A stretch of DNA of 64,000 nucleotides from Ganoderma boninense (taxonomy: Eukaryota > Basidiomycota > Agaricomycetes > Polyporales > Polyporaceae): assembly GCA_002900995.3 (NCBI GenBank), contig CM035315.1:1788708-1852707 (forward strand), in the 5' to 3' direction. Positions 34,376-44,691 of the stretch are shown here, in pieces; the stretch's first letter is position 1, and every line of letters begins with the position of its first letter. The translations under genes and the position numbers were made by a program. The notes under the pieces are model-generated. The model had not been told where the DNA came from. It was given only the letters and a program-made list of their open reading frames with translations, and searched no databases.

Positions 34376-34730
34376 TTTTGGCCACGTTCATTCAAGTAAA
34401 CAAGGCTTCGACCTGGTACACACTTCTATTACAGCTGACAGAATAGAAGGCGATAAAACACGTACGACTTACTCCGTAGATGTTCAGAAATAGTGTATAT
34501 GTAGAGTTCGAAACGCGAATGGGTGTGCTGCAACTAGTCCGAGTTTCATCAAAGGTTGTAGGCGACGTTGGGGATTGGTGACTTACATGGTACGAATGAC
34601 GACCGAAATCGTACGGATGTGCTTGCCGTCGGTACTTTGTAGCCCGCTGAAAGCGAGAGACTGGTAGCAGTAGATGAGCAGTAAGGTCGAATGGGGCTGA
34701 TGAGCCTGCCGACGCGGTCCATCGGACTGG

Positions 34731-34989
34731 GGATGCCCGAGTAGGGAAAGCAGGGCGTAGAGCTCCCACGTGCTATTTGACGCCCAACTACTCGGGACTG
34801 GCGAACTCTAACAAGTTCACGGCGTGGGCCTCCATTCGGCACTTGGCATCATCTTACCATACTCTACTGGGTTCTGTCTGCTGCGTCCTCGCTGCCATAT
34901 ATTCAAGTACTCAGCTGAATAGCTGGCCACCGTGCTATGGCAGCTGCGCAGGAGGTTTATTGGCCGGGGCTGCGTCATGTGTCGGCGTA
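34731..34989 (+). repeat. Duplicated hydrolase upstream region, copy 2, left part
   Basis: Matches 30669-30927. Interrupted at the TA dinucleotide 34988-34989 by the inverted-repeat transposon. Confidence 0.92.
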
Positions 34990-36166
34990 CATCAGGAATC
35001 CGTCCGGTACTTAAATGACCTGGCCGCTACTGAACGCCTTGATGGCACTGGTGGTGACTTATTTCAACTGATTCTCTGGAGCGACCTGAAATCCACTGAA
35101 CGCGTTATCAGCAGCTCATGAGATTGGCATCGAAAATGCATCGCGGCGTGTCAGGCACACGACAGTCTGTGACAGCTGACCTCCGGTTTGCTCCTTTTGG
35201 GCCAGCGCGCCCTACCCTGAATGCCAGTTTCTAGCCCCCATTGATAAGGTCGCCAACGTCGGACGGGGACCAACGCCCACCTTCTCTGTCTCCTCCGTCA
35301 TCCCCTTCTCTGTCTCCTTGTACGCTCTCTTAAGCTCGCAGCATAGGCGTCTCCATCCCCCCCCCCCCCGGCTCTCATGCGGCCACCCTGATCTCGTGTT
35401 TTCCGCCCTCGCACCCTGTTAGACCTAAAAGTCTCATGGAATCACGACGATGGCCTCCACCTTGAGGTGCCGTCTCAAAGCGCCAGGTGTGTTGCTCGGT
35501 CAGATATCTAAGGCACAGTTCTGCTCGCCACCTGGACATCGGACAGTCGGTAAGTCCTTAACATTTTCTGTTGAGGTATTTGAGGTATTCGAGGGTACCT
35601 CTCGGGGATCTGGTGGAAATATGAGATAAGGGTAAATGCACCGTGAGTCGATTCTCTTAGCTTGACAGGGACATTTGTAGTGACCTCAGGCTGTTGTCGC
35701 AGCACCGTGGCGCCATATACGCTCTCAAGTTAGAAAGGTACGCTCTGTTCTCGAGGGTCAGTCTAACAGTATTGCAGGAATGTCGACTCTGAGGTGCACA
35801 CATAGACGTTGGGCCTGCAGATGCTCGGTCAGGGAGCGCGACAGGTGCGGGATGCATGGACTCGGGTCCGGGGTAAATGGGAGTTGCGGGGGAGTGCCAG
35901 GATGGGTGCACGACGGCGATGGTGAACGGTTCGGGGTCAGTCTGCGCTTGAGCTCGAAACGTGATGCATGTCCCAGTAGCGTAGGCGTAGCGTTAGCGAA
36001 TTGATACCACTTGTTCCCACTGGAATGCACTTGAGTGACCACTGGGCCAGAAAGCGAACCTAATTATCAAGGGCCTTCCAGATCAACTGGAATTCACTGG
36101 GGATCACTGAATAAGGCCGTTTAAGTGTTTTCAGGGCCGTTAAGTGGATCGGACGGATTCCTGATG
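34990..36166. mobile_element. Non-autonomous TIR DNA transposon, 1177 bp, TA target duplication
   Basis: Perfect 17-bp terminal inverted repeats, CATCAGGAATCCGTCCG (34990-35006) and its complement (36150-36166), are flanked by TA on both sides (34988-34989, 36167-36168). The paralogous site upstream of EH1 contains the same flanks with a single TA and no insert, so insertion is directly shown. Sub-terminal copies of CACTGAA-like motifs occur at both ends. It contains a C homopolymer near 35358-35371. No transposase-like frame is present, so mobility would need a relative. TA targeting fits Tc1/mariner-type or similar transposases, but the ends match no element I can name. Confidence 0.93.
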
Positions 36167-36360
36167 TAGCGGGTTCGCAGGAGACAAAGGTGCGTCGTGA
36201 GGGCCATAAATTTATGAGATATAATTCCCATGTATTCTGCGACGCTATAAGTTTGGGCTGTATTTGTGTTGACGTCGGTTGCTGTTCAACGCCGCAGCCT
36301 GCTTGGGACCGTTCCGGCCTATTCGAAGGACGAACTGAGAAGGACATCATCGGCGGCATG
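36167..36360 (+). repeat. Duplicated hydrolase upstream region, copy 2, right part
   Basis: Matches about 30926-31116 before the scaffold gap. It supplies the proximal promoter region of EH2; the start codon lies about 240 bp further on. Confidence 0.9.
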
Positions 36361-36602
36361 TCAATGCGTGGGGCGTTGTGACACTGTTTTGGAAATTAGA
36401 GGCGAGTCATCGGTACCGAGAAAAAGAATTGAGCTAGTCTCCACGAGCGGGGTGCATGAGGTGCGCTGACTCAGTTCCTCGACTTCTCGTCGTGATCGTA
36501 GAATTCAGCTGATGTCCACGTTTTGCTCCACATAACTGCGTATCTCTCTCTCGCCATTCTCCTTGCTTGCCTTCTGTTCACGATACCCAGACTGCGATGA
36601 CC

Positions 36603-38264
36603 ATGTCGAAAGCTACGGACACCGAAAAGCCATTCAAGCTCGCAGTCCTGAATGAGGACATCGACCTCCTCCAGCAGAGGCTCGAGCTCGTTCGTTTTCC
36701 TGACGAGTTGGACGGTGCAGGCTGGAACCTCGGCTCGCCCTTACCTGACGTGAAGAGGTTGGCCGCCCATTGGAAGAGTGGCTTCGATTGGAGGAAGGCT
36801 GAAAGCGAGATCAACAACCTTCCGATGTTCACGCGCGACATCGAGCTCGACGGCTTTGGGACGTTGAACATTCATTATATACATCAACTTAGTGAAGTCA
36901 AGGGCGCAATCCCACTGTTGTTCATTCACGGATGTGAGTCGCAGCCTCCGTTGCGTTAACGCATATAACAAACCTTTTTGTATGATTTTGTAGGGCCGGG
37001 ACACTTCCTCGAAGTCAGGAAAATGCTTCCCCTTCTGAAGGCGGGCGGCGAAGAGCATCCCAGTTTTCATGTCGTCGCACCGAGCTTACCCGGATTTGGC
37101 TTCTCTGAGGCCCCAAACAAGCCAGGGTTCAAGGGCCCCCAATATGCCGAGGCACATCACCTCTTTTCGTTCTGCGCTGGGAGCTTCTCTGAGATTTTCG
37201 TGAGCATATAGGTGCTTAATAAGCTTATGCTCTCTCTGGGATATAACGAGTATGGTGAGTGTCCGCCCTACTTTCGCACAATAGGCCCCACTACTCACCT
37301 CTTCCGTCGCAGTCTATCAAGGCGGAGATTGGGGAAACGCCGTAAGCAGCATCCGTTTCTCCGGCGCGTAGATGCAATGCGCTAACCTCTCCTACGCAGC
37401 TTGGGAAGCATATGGTGTACCGATACGGGCATAGACATGTCAAGGCATGGCTCACAAACATGCCAGAGTAAGTCCTCAGGAGATCGAACCGAATATCAAG
37501 CTGGACTTATTCACCTGGTGTATCTAGGACTTCACCGCCAACGTTCCGAAGCTTCCCTCTTCTCTACATCAAGTCCCTCCTCACACTCCCGTTCGACAAA
37601 CCAGCTCAAGCTAGGTTGGCTGCGACGGCGAAGTGGTCCATCGACGGGCGTGGCTACTCTACCCTGCAATGCACTCGCCCGCAAACACTAGGGTACAATG
37701 TCTCTGATTCCCCGGTCGGACTCCTCGCGTGGATATATGAAAAGCTCGTCGGATGGACGGACAACTATCCTTGGACTGACGACGAAGGTTCGTTGCCTTC
37801 GCATTGTCAGCTCCAATTTTCTTTCTGACCGGTCGCTACCATCCTCGATGCCGCAGTCCTCGAGTGGATCTCCATATATTGGTTCTCGCGTGCCGGGCCG
37901 GCAGCAACAATGAGGATATACTACGAGATGACGGACGGCGGCGCACAATCGATACCCCCACCCCCAGGCTGGACATCGGTCCCCCTTGGCGTGGCGTACT
38001 TCCCCGCCGAAATCTGTCGCCTGCCGAAATTGTACGTATATTTTCTCTACTGATATGGTGGGCTTGTGGGCGCACGCTGACCGTCTGCGGACTAGATGGT
38101 CGCACACAATCGGCAAGGTTGTCTTCGAATCGGAGCACGATGCAGGTGGGCATTTCGCGGCGTTCGAGGTGCCGGAGAAGCTTGCGGGCGACCTTCGCAG
38201 GATGTATGGGAAGGGTGGACCTGCATACGGCGTCGTTCCGGGCAAGACAGGATATGACGCGTGA
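36603..38264 (+). CDS. EH2: microsomal-type epoxide hydrolase
   Basis: Exons: 36603..36933, 36994..37151, 37212..37254, 37313..37341, 37400..37467, 37528..37787, 37857..38031, 38096..38264 (410 residues). The start [11 protein letters not shown] is chosen to match EH4 and EH5; an ATG two codons upstream is possible. Predicted catalytic residues are Asp183 (YQGGDWGN), Glu348 (AYFPAEI) and His374 ([10 protein letters not shown]), with the oxyanion motif HGWPG at 109-113. There is no N-terminal membrane anchor, unlike mammalian microsomal enzymes. The frame opens directly into the EHN domain. Intron 2 has a GC donor (GAG|GCACAT) where EH1 and EH3 have GTCAGT and GTAAAG. The intron still ends in TATAG, so splicing may be weak. 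The promoter region carries the 1177-bp transposon about 440-1610 bp upstream. Confidence 0.9.
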
Positions 38265-38265
38265 G

Positions 38266-38777
38266 GGTGGATGCTTTCTCCACGATCCCCTTCGATGGTT
38301 CTTGTATTTATTACGGCGCTCCTCCTCGTATGCATCAGCACGAAGGTCGGGATCTGGTAACGAACGAGGAGGGTAGAGGTTTGGAGAGATTTTGCGGGAC
38401 CTCGACAGACATGCGCTGTCGGTCTATTTCCGGCCCCGAGGACGCCCATGCTCGTCGAAGCCCATGCATTGCGGCTGGCACGCTGCATATCACACGCCAC
38501 AAATTACCGGCTTCAAATTTCCATCCAAGTTCAACGTTCGACGTCAGTACACCACAATTCACAGCAGTGCAAGCCCTTCGCCAAGGACCACCGACTTCAA
38601 AGCGACACTGGATAGATGTACATCGAGGAGAATGATTATAGTACAACAATGACACACGACCATGGTAGCTTGCAGGACTCCTTCAGCTCGAAAAAACTAA
38701 GAGCCCCTCATGTATGTCAAGGCACTGTCGAGCACTTGAGGCGGAGGGGAACACCCACCTTGGGGCACGCGGTTCCT
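38266..38777. other. Convergent 3' intergenic space
   Basis: No gene is seen between EH2 and the secreted-protein gene. Overlapping frames on both strands lack motifs. Confidence 0.5.
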
Positions 38778-39115
38778 TCAAGGGGTCGGCGCGAACAGGG
38801 CGACGGTCGCGCAGGCAGAGGAGCAGGTCCCCAGAGCGGCGTTGCACGCGAGGATGGCGGCGGGCACGCCGACACCTGCGGTCACGGTCCCGAAGGTGAA
38901 GCCAGCACCAGCGTAGCAGGCAACCGCGACCGTGTTGCAGCCTAGTCATGGTGAACGGTTGGCAGTGAGCGAGGCGGGCCATTGAATGCACTGGTCCGGT
39001 TCCAGTGTAACGTACCAGTCTGACAGATGCCGTAGGCGATGGGGCCTGCGTTGACCACCGGGGACGTGGCGAGCCCGATGAAGGCGAGGGCGAGGGCGGA
39101 AAGCTTGAAATGCAT
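38778..39115 (-). CDS. Small cysteine-rich secreted protein
   Basis: complement(join(38778..38941, 39016..39115)), 87 residues. The 74-bp intron (GTACGT..GACTAG) joins in frame. The first 24 residues (MHFKLSALALAFIGLATSPV) form a signal peptide, probably cut after VNA. The mature part is 'GPIAYGICQTGCNTVAVACY', then 'AGAGFTFGTVTAGVGVPAAI' and 'LACNAALGTCSSACATVALF', with six cysteines and a glycine/alanine-rich hydrophobic centre. This resembles the small secreted family seen in many agaricomycetes, some members annotated as zygote-specific-like. The role is unknown; it could be a surface-active or signalling protein. A TATA-like TATAAATT lies about 95 bp upstream. Confidence 0.85.
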
Positions 39116-39207
39116 GGTAGGAGGGATGATGACTGAGTTGAGTGTGGTACTAGGACGGGGACGATATTGCGATGTGGTCTTGCAGCAGGTCGAGGGCAGC
39201 CCGAATT

Positions 39208-39215
39208 TATAGTCT
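39208..39215 (-). promoter_or_regulatory. TATA-like box of the small secreted protein gene
   Basis: TATAAATT on the minus strand, about 95 bp before the ATG at 39115. The following leader is pyrimidine-rich. Confidence 0.5.
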
Positions 39216-40152
39216 GGGACAGACCGTAGACCAGAGAATGGACAGGGAGATTACCGGAGCGTATATGGCCTTGAGGCTTGAGCATGCCCGCTGCGTGATT
39301 CATGTATCAAGCTGTTTAGAAGTCGAACCTGACTGACATCCCCTCTTCGAGACTAACCGGGCTTCTTGAAGAGGATCGTACCCCCTCATGCAAAACACGA
39401 CCTTGCAATGTGGACCTAGGAAAAGTAGGTGATGGTTATCAATTAGTGAAGAAGGACGTGCAGCCAGGCGCATTTGGAAAACGAGCTGGGCCACATAGTC
39501 ATGAGCTGGAGTGGAGATGATGACGAAGGACGCGAGAACACCGGGCATTGTTCACGTGAGCTGGCATTCTGACTGCCCTCGCAGCGGCGCTGTAATTGTA
39601 GCAGTTTTCAAGACCTCCTGGGGACTATGAACCTGTGACACGTAAGCCACACCATGCAGGTGCCGTCGAGCCTACGCGTGATCACGTTTCGTCGATCCAT
39701 AAGCTCTCGTCCAATAGGTCGCTACCGCAGCCCAGTAGCAAATTATCCGACCGCCTCATCTCGGAGAATCTAGCCCTCTGTGGTCGCAAATCAGATGAAC
39801 CATTGGGGTGGCTTGAGCCATGTAGTATCCTCGCCTGAGAGGTCCGTTTGAGGCCACTGAGCGGAATCTACGACGGGAAATCAGCACGAAGTCGTTACAC
39901 AACGGGAATGCAACGTCATGTTGAACACGCTGACCTGGTCCATGGAACTAGTAAGCAAGCGTTTTCCGCGTCGAGTTTCCAGCGTATCCTTCGTCTAGGT
40001 AGAGTGAATGCGGGCCTGTGGACCCGGGACGGCAGGACGGAGTCTATCATGATGTACAGACTAACAAAAGCGAAGCAAGGCGGTCCTCTCGCAGGCTTAT
40101 AAACGGACATGTAGTATACCACACGGACGCGGACTCACGAGCAAGAAGTCAT
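39216..40152. other. Intergenic, no gene seen
   Basis: Upstream of the secreted-protein gene and downstream of F-box gene 2. Short frames only; likely regulatory. Confidence 0.5.
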
Positions 40153-41597
40153 TCAAGAAGGACGATGCACATACGCTTCAAAAACAAGCTGCATAACCCC
40201 GCTCGGCCACAACCGCGGAAGCCTCCCCTCGAGCGCGGTTCTCAGCGCGGCCTTCGCCTCATCCGTCAAGATCTCATTGTGTTCGGGCCGTTCATATAGC
40301 ACCAGCTCCACCAGCTCGAGCGCAGGGAATGCACACAGCGCATCTTCAAGCGCTGTCCACACCTGCCTGTTCTGCTCCGCTTCGTCGGCTGGGACCGTTC
40401 TCGTCAACTTCGTGGGCCACTCGGGGAAGGTGTCTCCTGCCACGCGCACGAACGCATCGAGCATCTCCGAGCCCTCAGGGCGCATTTCGAGGCGGAGATT
40501 TGTGAGCACGGAGAAAACGCCACGGTGGCCCTGGAAGAGTTGCGTGGCGACAGTGAGCGTGTCGCGGGTGTCTTCGGCGTGCCACTGGCCTGACGACGGG
40601 GAGTCGTCAAAGAGGGGGTGGATGTCGAGGACGAGTGAGCGGAGTGCAATGCAGGTTGACAGAGAAAATTCAGTGAACACTGCGACGAGCGGAAGACGAG
40701 TGGTCAACGTCGGCGCAAGGGTTCCCGGGAAGGTGAGAAATAGAGCTGCTTACTATCTAGGGGACCCGGAAGATCCGGAAGAACTCGCAGCTCCAGGTGT
40801 TGGATTGCCGGGCCCAATACCCTTGCGAAATCAGATAATGCCGAGAAATCCCGGGAGCTGCCCCCCGTGAAGGACATTCGCGTGAGTGAGCCATCTGCGG
40901 CTGAGGTAGAACCAGCGAGGAAGGCGTAGATCGCTCTCGCGCAGACAGGACGGATCCACCGGAGAGTCAAAGAATGAACTGCGGGAGCAGAAAAGTCGTC
41001 TATGGAGAAGGGAGGCGCAATATCTTGTGCCCACATCCACCAGCGGTCCACCGTCAGCGAGAGGATAGTGGAAAATCTCGACAAAAGAGCGAGCAAATGT
41101 CGAGGATGATCGTGGCTCCGTACTGAGCACTGATTGACAACGAGCTCCTCGAGTTCGAAACGAATGGTTCCGTCTGTCTCTGCAGGAGAATTTCCTGGAA
41201 CAGGGTCGTCAGATATGACCAGATTCTTGAGGCACAAGGAGGTAAGATGCGGTAGTTTCGACATGAGGGCACATAGCAGATTGAGCGGGCAGGTGAGGAC
41301 TGAGCGGCGATGCCAGGCGCTTCCGTCGAACGTGATCTTCATGATGCAGGGCCCTATTGCCTGCTCGACATTGTCTCCTCCAGACAGTTCAAGAGTGTGA
41401 AGGAAGTCTGCGAAGGGATTGGGGTTGAGCTGCACAGAGGGTTTGACGGTGATGTCTCGGAATAGGTGTCTGCGACTGGCTAGAAGCCATCGCGAACAGA
41501 CGAGAGAGCAGGACGCGAGCGATTGCTTGTCGGTGGATAGACAGTCGATGATGAGGAACTCGAGTTCAGGGGGTAGCGGACAATGCGTAGGGCCCAT
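40153..41597 (-). CDS. F-box-like/LRR protein 2
   Basis: complement(join(40153..40679, 40754..41597)). The 74-bp intron (GTAAGC..GTCGCAG) sits at the same place as the in-frame intron of F-box protein 1. About 456 residues. The F-box-like N-terminus is 'CPLPPELEFLIIDCLSTDKQ', 'SCSLVCSRWLLASRRHLFRD'. It continues with leucine-rich segments (LPHLTSLCLKNLVISDDP) and a C-terminus closely parallel to protein 1 ('LTNLRLEMRPEGSEMLDAFV', 'QNRQVWTALEDALCAFPALE'). It is a paralogue of protein 1, each lying downstream of a hydrolase on the opposite strand, so the hydrolase/F-box pair was duplicated as a unit. Confidence 0.88.
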
Positions 41598-42691
41598 CTC
41601 CGCGGCTATTTGGCTGACTCTTTCGTAGATACGAGGTGCTGCTGTCAGACAGAATATCCAAGAAAAAGGTATACGACATACTTGGTCTCCTAGTAGAGCT
41701 GCACTGAGCGCATTTCTATATAACTAGAGACGGTGAAGGCGGCGAACGTGGATACACCGGTGTCGCCTGAGGTGGCCCTAGTGAATTCTTCTTGCAAGTC
41801 CGACAGTGCAGTGATCTAACACAGATATCGTGAGCTTGCCATAGGGATCGGATAATAGGGATATCGAAGCAATCCTGCTCACAGTTTGTAGTTGCTCTGG
41901 AAACGCTTGAGCTCCGCGATACAGAGTTGGAGGTAGAGGATATGATCGCTGTTTGGCAGAGAAAGGGTTGTGTCCAATGTCGGAGGAGTTCGCGGAACGG
42001 GCGCCAAGCTACCGCCTATGTTTTTGGGCGTCTGAGCCAGGTCCATTCCTTGCCCGCTCCCTCTCATCTCATTAGCATGCACACTATGCATCCATGACTA
42101 CTAAATCATCAGTCTTCTTCTACTACGCTCGTTCGAGACGCGAATAGTCGCATCGCCTGCTCTCTCAATGTCGTCCAATCGCCTCGACGGAAGGTTGTCG
42201 TCGTATTCAAGCTTGTGAGTGATTTGTCGCTGGTAGGACTCGTCACCTCTCGCTGCGATCATTACCCTCGTATTTTCAGCAGCTCGGAGGAATTTGCCCC
42301 ACCGGCTTCACAATTGTGGGATGAGAAGCCTGAACGTTCACAAGAGCATTCTATTTATGGGAAGGCTGCCGGCTTCGAAACTACGCTGGTGTAACATACG
42401 GAATGGATTGGGAGGTCTTGAAGGGCGCAATGCATTCTTGGACCACCGAAGGTTCGTTTCACAAGCCAAGAAACTATATGCCAGCGGTGATGCCTGTGTG
42501 GGCCCGGTCTCATGCGTTGGCTCCACTCCGTAGGTCACCGAGTGCGCTGACCGCACTGCCATGTAGCGCTTTGCCTTTTCGTCTTGACCTGACGGTATCC
42601 CTCCCAAATTCTTCGCGTTCTGCGTCCCATAACTGCGTCCTTCCCGCCCGTTGGACCTCCTGTTCTCTCTCAACTCCCTACCCCTTCGGCC
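41598..42691. other. Intergenic between F-box gene 2 and EH3
   Basis: About 1.1 kb separating divergent genes and likely holding both promoters. A plus-strand frame at 42294-42533 has no motif. Confidence 0.5.
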
Positions 42692-44342
42692 ATGTCGGTC
42701 TCTACGAATGCAGAAGTCGTCTTCAAGGTCGCCATTCCAGACGCCGATATCGACCTCCTGCACAAGAAGCTCGACCTCGTCCGCTACCCCGACGAGCTCG
42801 AGGGCGCAGGCTGGGACTATGGTGCACCATTGGCCGACGTGAAGCGGCTGGCCGCCCGCTGGAGGAGTGGTTTCGATTGGAGGAAAGCCGAAACCAAGAT
42901 CAACGAGCTCCCGATGTTCACGCGCGACATCGAGGTAGGCGGGTTCGGGATGCTGAACGTGCACTACGTTCATCAAGTGAGCGAGGTCAAGGGCGCAATA
43001 CCGCTGTTATTCGTCCATGGGTGTGAGTATCAGTTCAATCGCGATGGTCCGGAGCGAATCTCATCCCCATAACTTACAGGGCCGGGGCACCTCCTCGAAG
43101 TGAGGAAGCTGTTGTCTCCGTTGACGGCTGGCGGCGAGGATCACCCTAGCTTCCATGTCGTCGCGCCAAGCCTTCCTGGGTTCGGTTTCTCGGAGGCGCC
43201 CCATAAACCTGGGTTCAAAGGACAGCAATACGCCGAGGTAAAGTCGCGCCTGTGCGTAATGTGATGGCCGCTCTTTGATAGTTTGGTGCGCATATAGTTG
43301 CTGAACAAGCTTATGCTGTCACTCGGATACGACGAATATGGTGAGCCCAACTCACCTACTGGCCTATATGCCCTTCTCTCAGTTTTACCCATCGCATATA
43401 GTCTACCAAGGAGGTGATTGGGGACACATCGTGAGTCCCCTCGGTTTCTCGTCAGAGGGCGCGACCTTGACTGGTCCAATGTAGCTCGGAACGCATACAA
43501 TATTCCACTATGGGCACAAGCACGTCAAGGCATGGCACACAAATCTGCCCTTGTAGGTTGTTCACCCTCGCTCCCATAATATTGCAAAGCTAATCGTCAG
43601 AGTCCATACAGCCCAGATCCCCCGACCCTAACGAAGTTCCCTCTCCTCTACATAAGATCCCTCCTCGCATTGCCGTATGACCAAGCCGCTCAGCAAAGAT
43701 TGGCCTGGACGTCACGATGGATGGTCCGCGAGAACGGCTACGCAATGCAGCAGGGCACCCGTCCACAAACACTCGGCTACGCGCTCTCCGACTCTCCAGT
43801 GGGGCTTCTGGCCTGGATATACGAGAAGCTCGTGGAGTGGACAGATAAATATCCTTGGACCGACGACGAAGGTGCGCATCGCATCGTCATCCTGACCCCA
43901 CTCGGACTCGGTGACGACCAGGCTGATCACGCATGCAGTCCTGGAATGGATATCCATCTACTGGTTTTCTCGCGCGGGACCCGCAGCGTCGATTAGGATA
44001 TACTATGAGATGGGTAACGGGGGCTCGCAGTCGCTCGCAACATCGCCGGGGTGGACGTCTGTCCCGCTCGGGGTGTCGTACTTCCCCGCCGAGCTCATTC
44101 GCTTGCCCAAACTGTACGTATTGACCGATCTGGTGCATTGCGGCCTAGGATGTGCTCTGACTCTGTCGACTAGATGGTCGCCTACGATGGGGAAGCTTGT
44201 GTTCGAGTCGGAGCACGACACGGGAGGACACTTCGCGGCCTTCGAGGTCCCGGAGCAGCTCGTGGGCGACCTTCGCAAGATGTTTGGCAAGGATGGACCT
44301 GCGTACGGTGTTGTTTCCAACAAGACTGGCTATGACGCATGA
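42692..44342 (+). CDS. EH3: microsomal-type epoxide hydrolase
   Basis: Exons: 42692..43022, 43080..43237, 43298..43340, 43402..43430, 43485..43552, 43612..43871, 43939..44113, 44174..44342 (410 residues). Exon lengths equal those of EH2 one by one. Starts MSVSTNAEVVFKVAIPDADI. All motifs are present: [50 protein letters not shown] and [17 protein letters not shown]. Intron 3 is canonical and all donors are GT. The short final intergenic space (349 bp) separates it from the convergent RAD52 gene. Confidence 0.92.
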
Positions 44343-44691
44343 GGCTTGCAGGCCTGGAGTTCAAGAACATGTTGCTGCCGGGCTATATTTCATGTCAATG
44401 AACTAGACTGCTAGTGACAGAGGAAAGGAATAACGAAAACGAGATTAACATGTAATGTAGGTATGCAATGTGTCGTTGACTATGATACAGAGCATGAGTG
44501 GGAGGTCGCTACCTCACCCAACCACCATGACTAGCGATACAATGTGTGCGTCGTGAAATCATGAACAGTATAATGAACCGAAACAAACGAAAACCGCCTC
44601 TGTAATGCCAAGTCCCGAGCATCTATGTAGGTCCAATTCACGAGCTCCAAGAACAATCGCATCCAACCGAATATCAATTTAGCTCGCGCTT
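44343..44691. other. Convergent 3' space between EH3 and RAD52
   Basis: AT-richer, with no frame of note. Both polyadenylation regions presumably lie here. Confidence 0.5.

Noticed and set aside
35010..36140. A transposase gene inside the 1177-bp TIR element
   Set aside because: Only short frames without motifs are present, so it is treated as non-autonomous.
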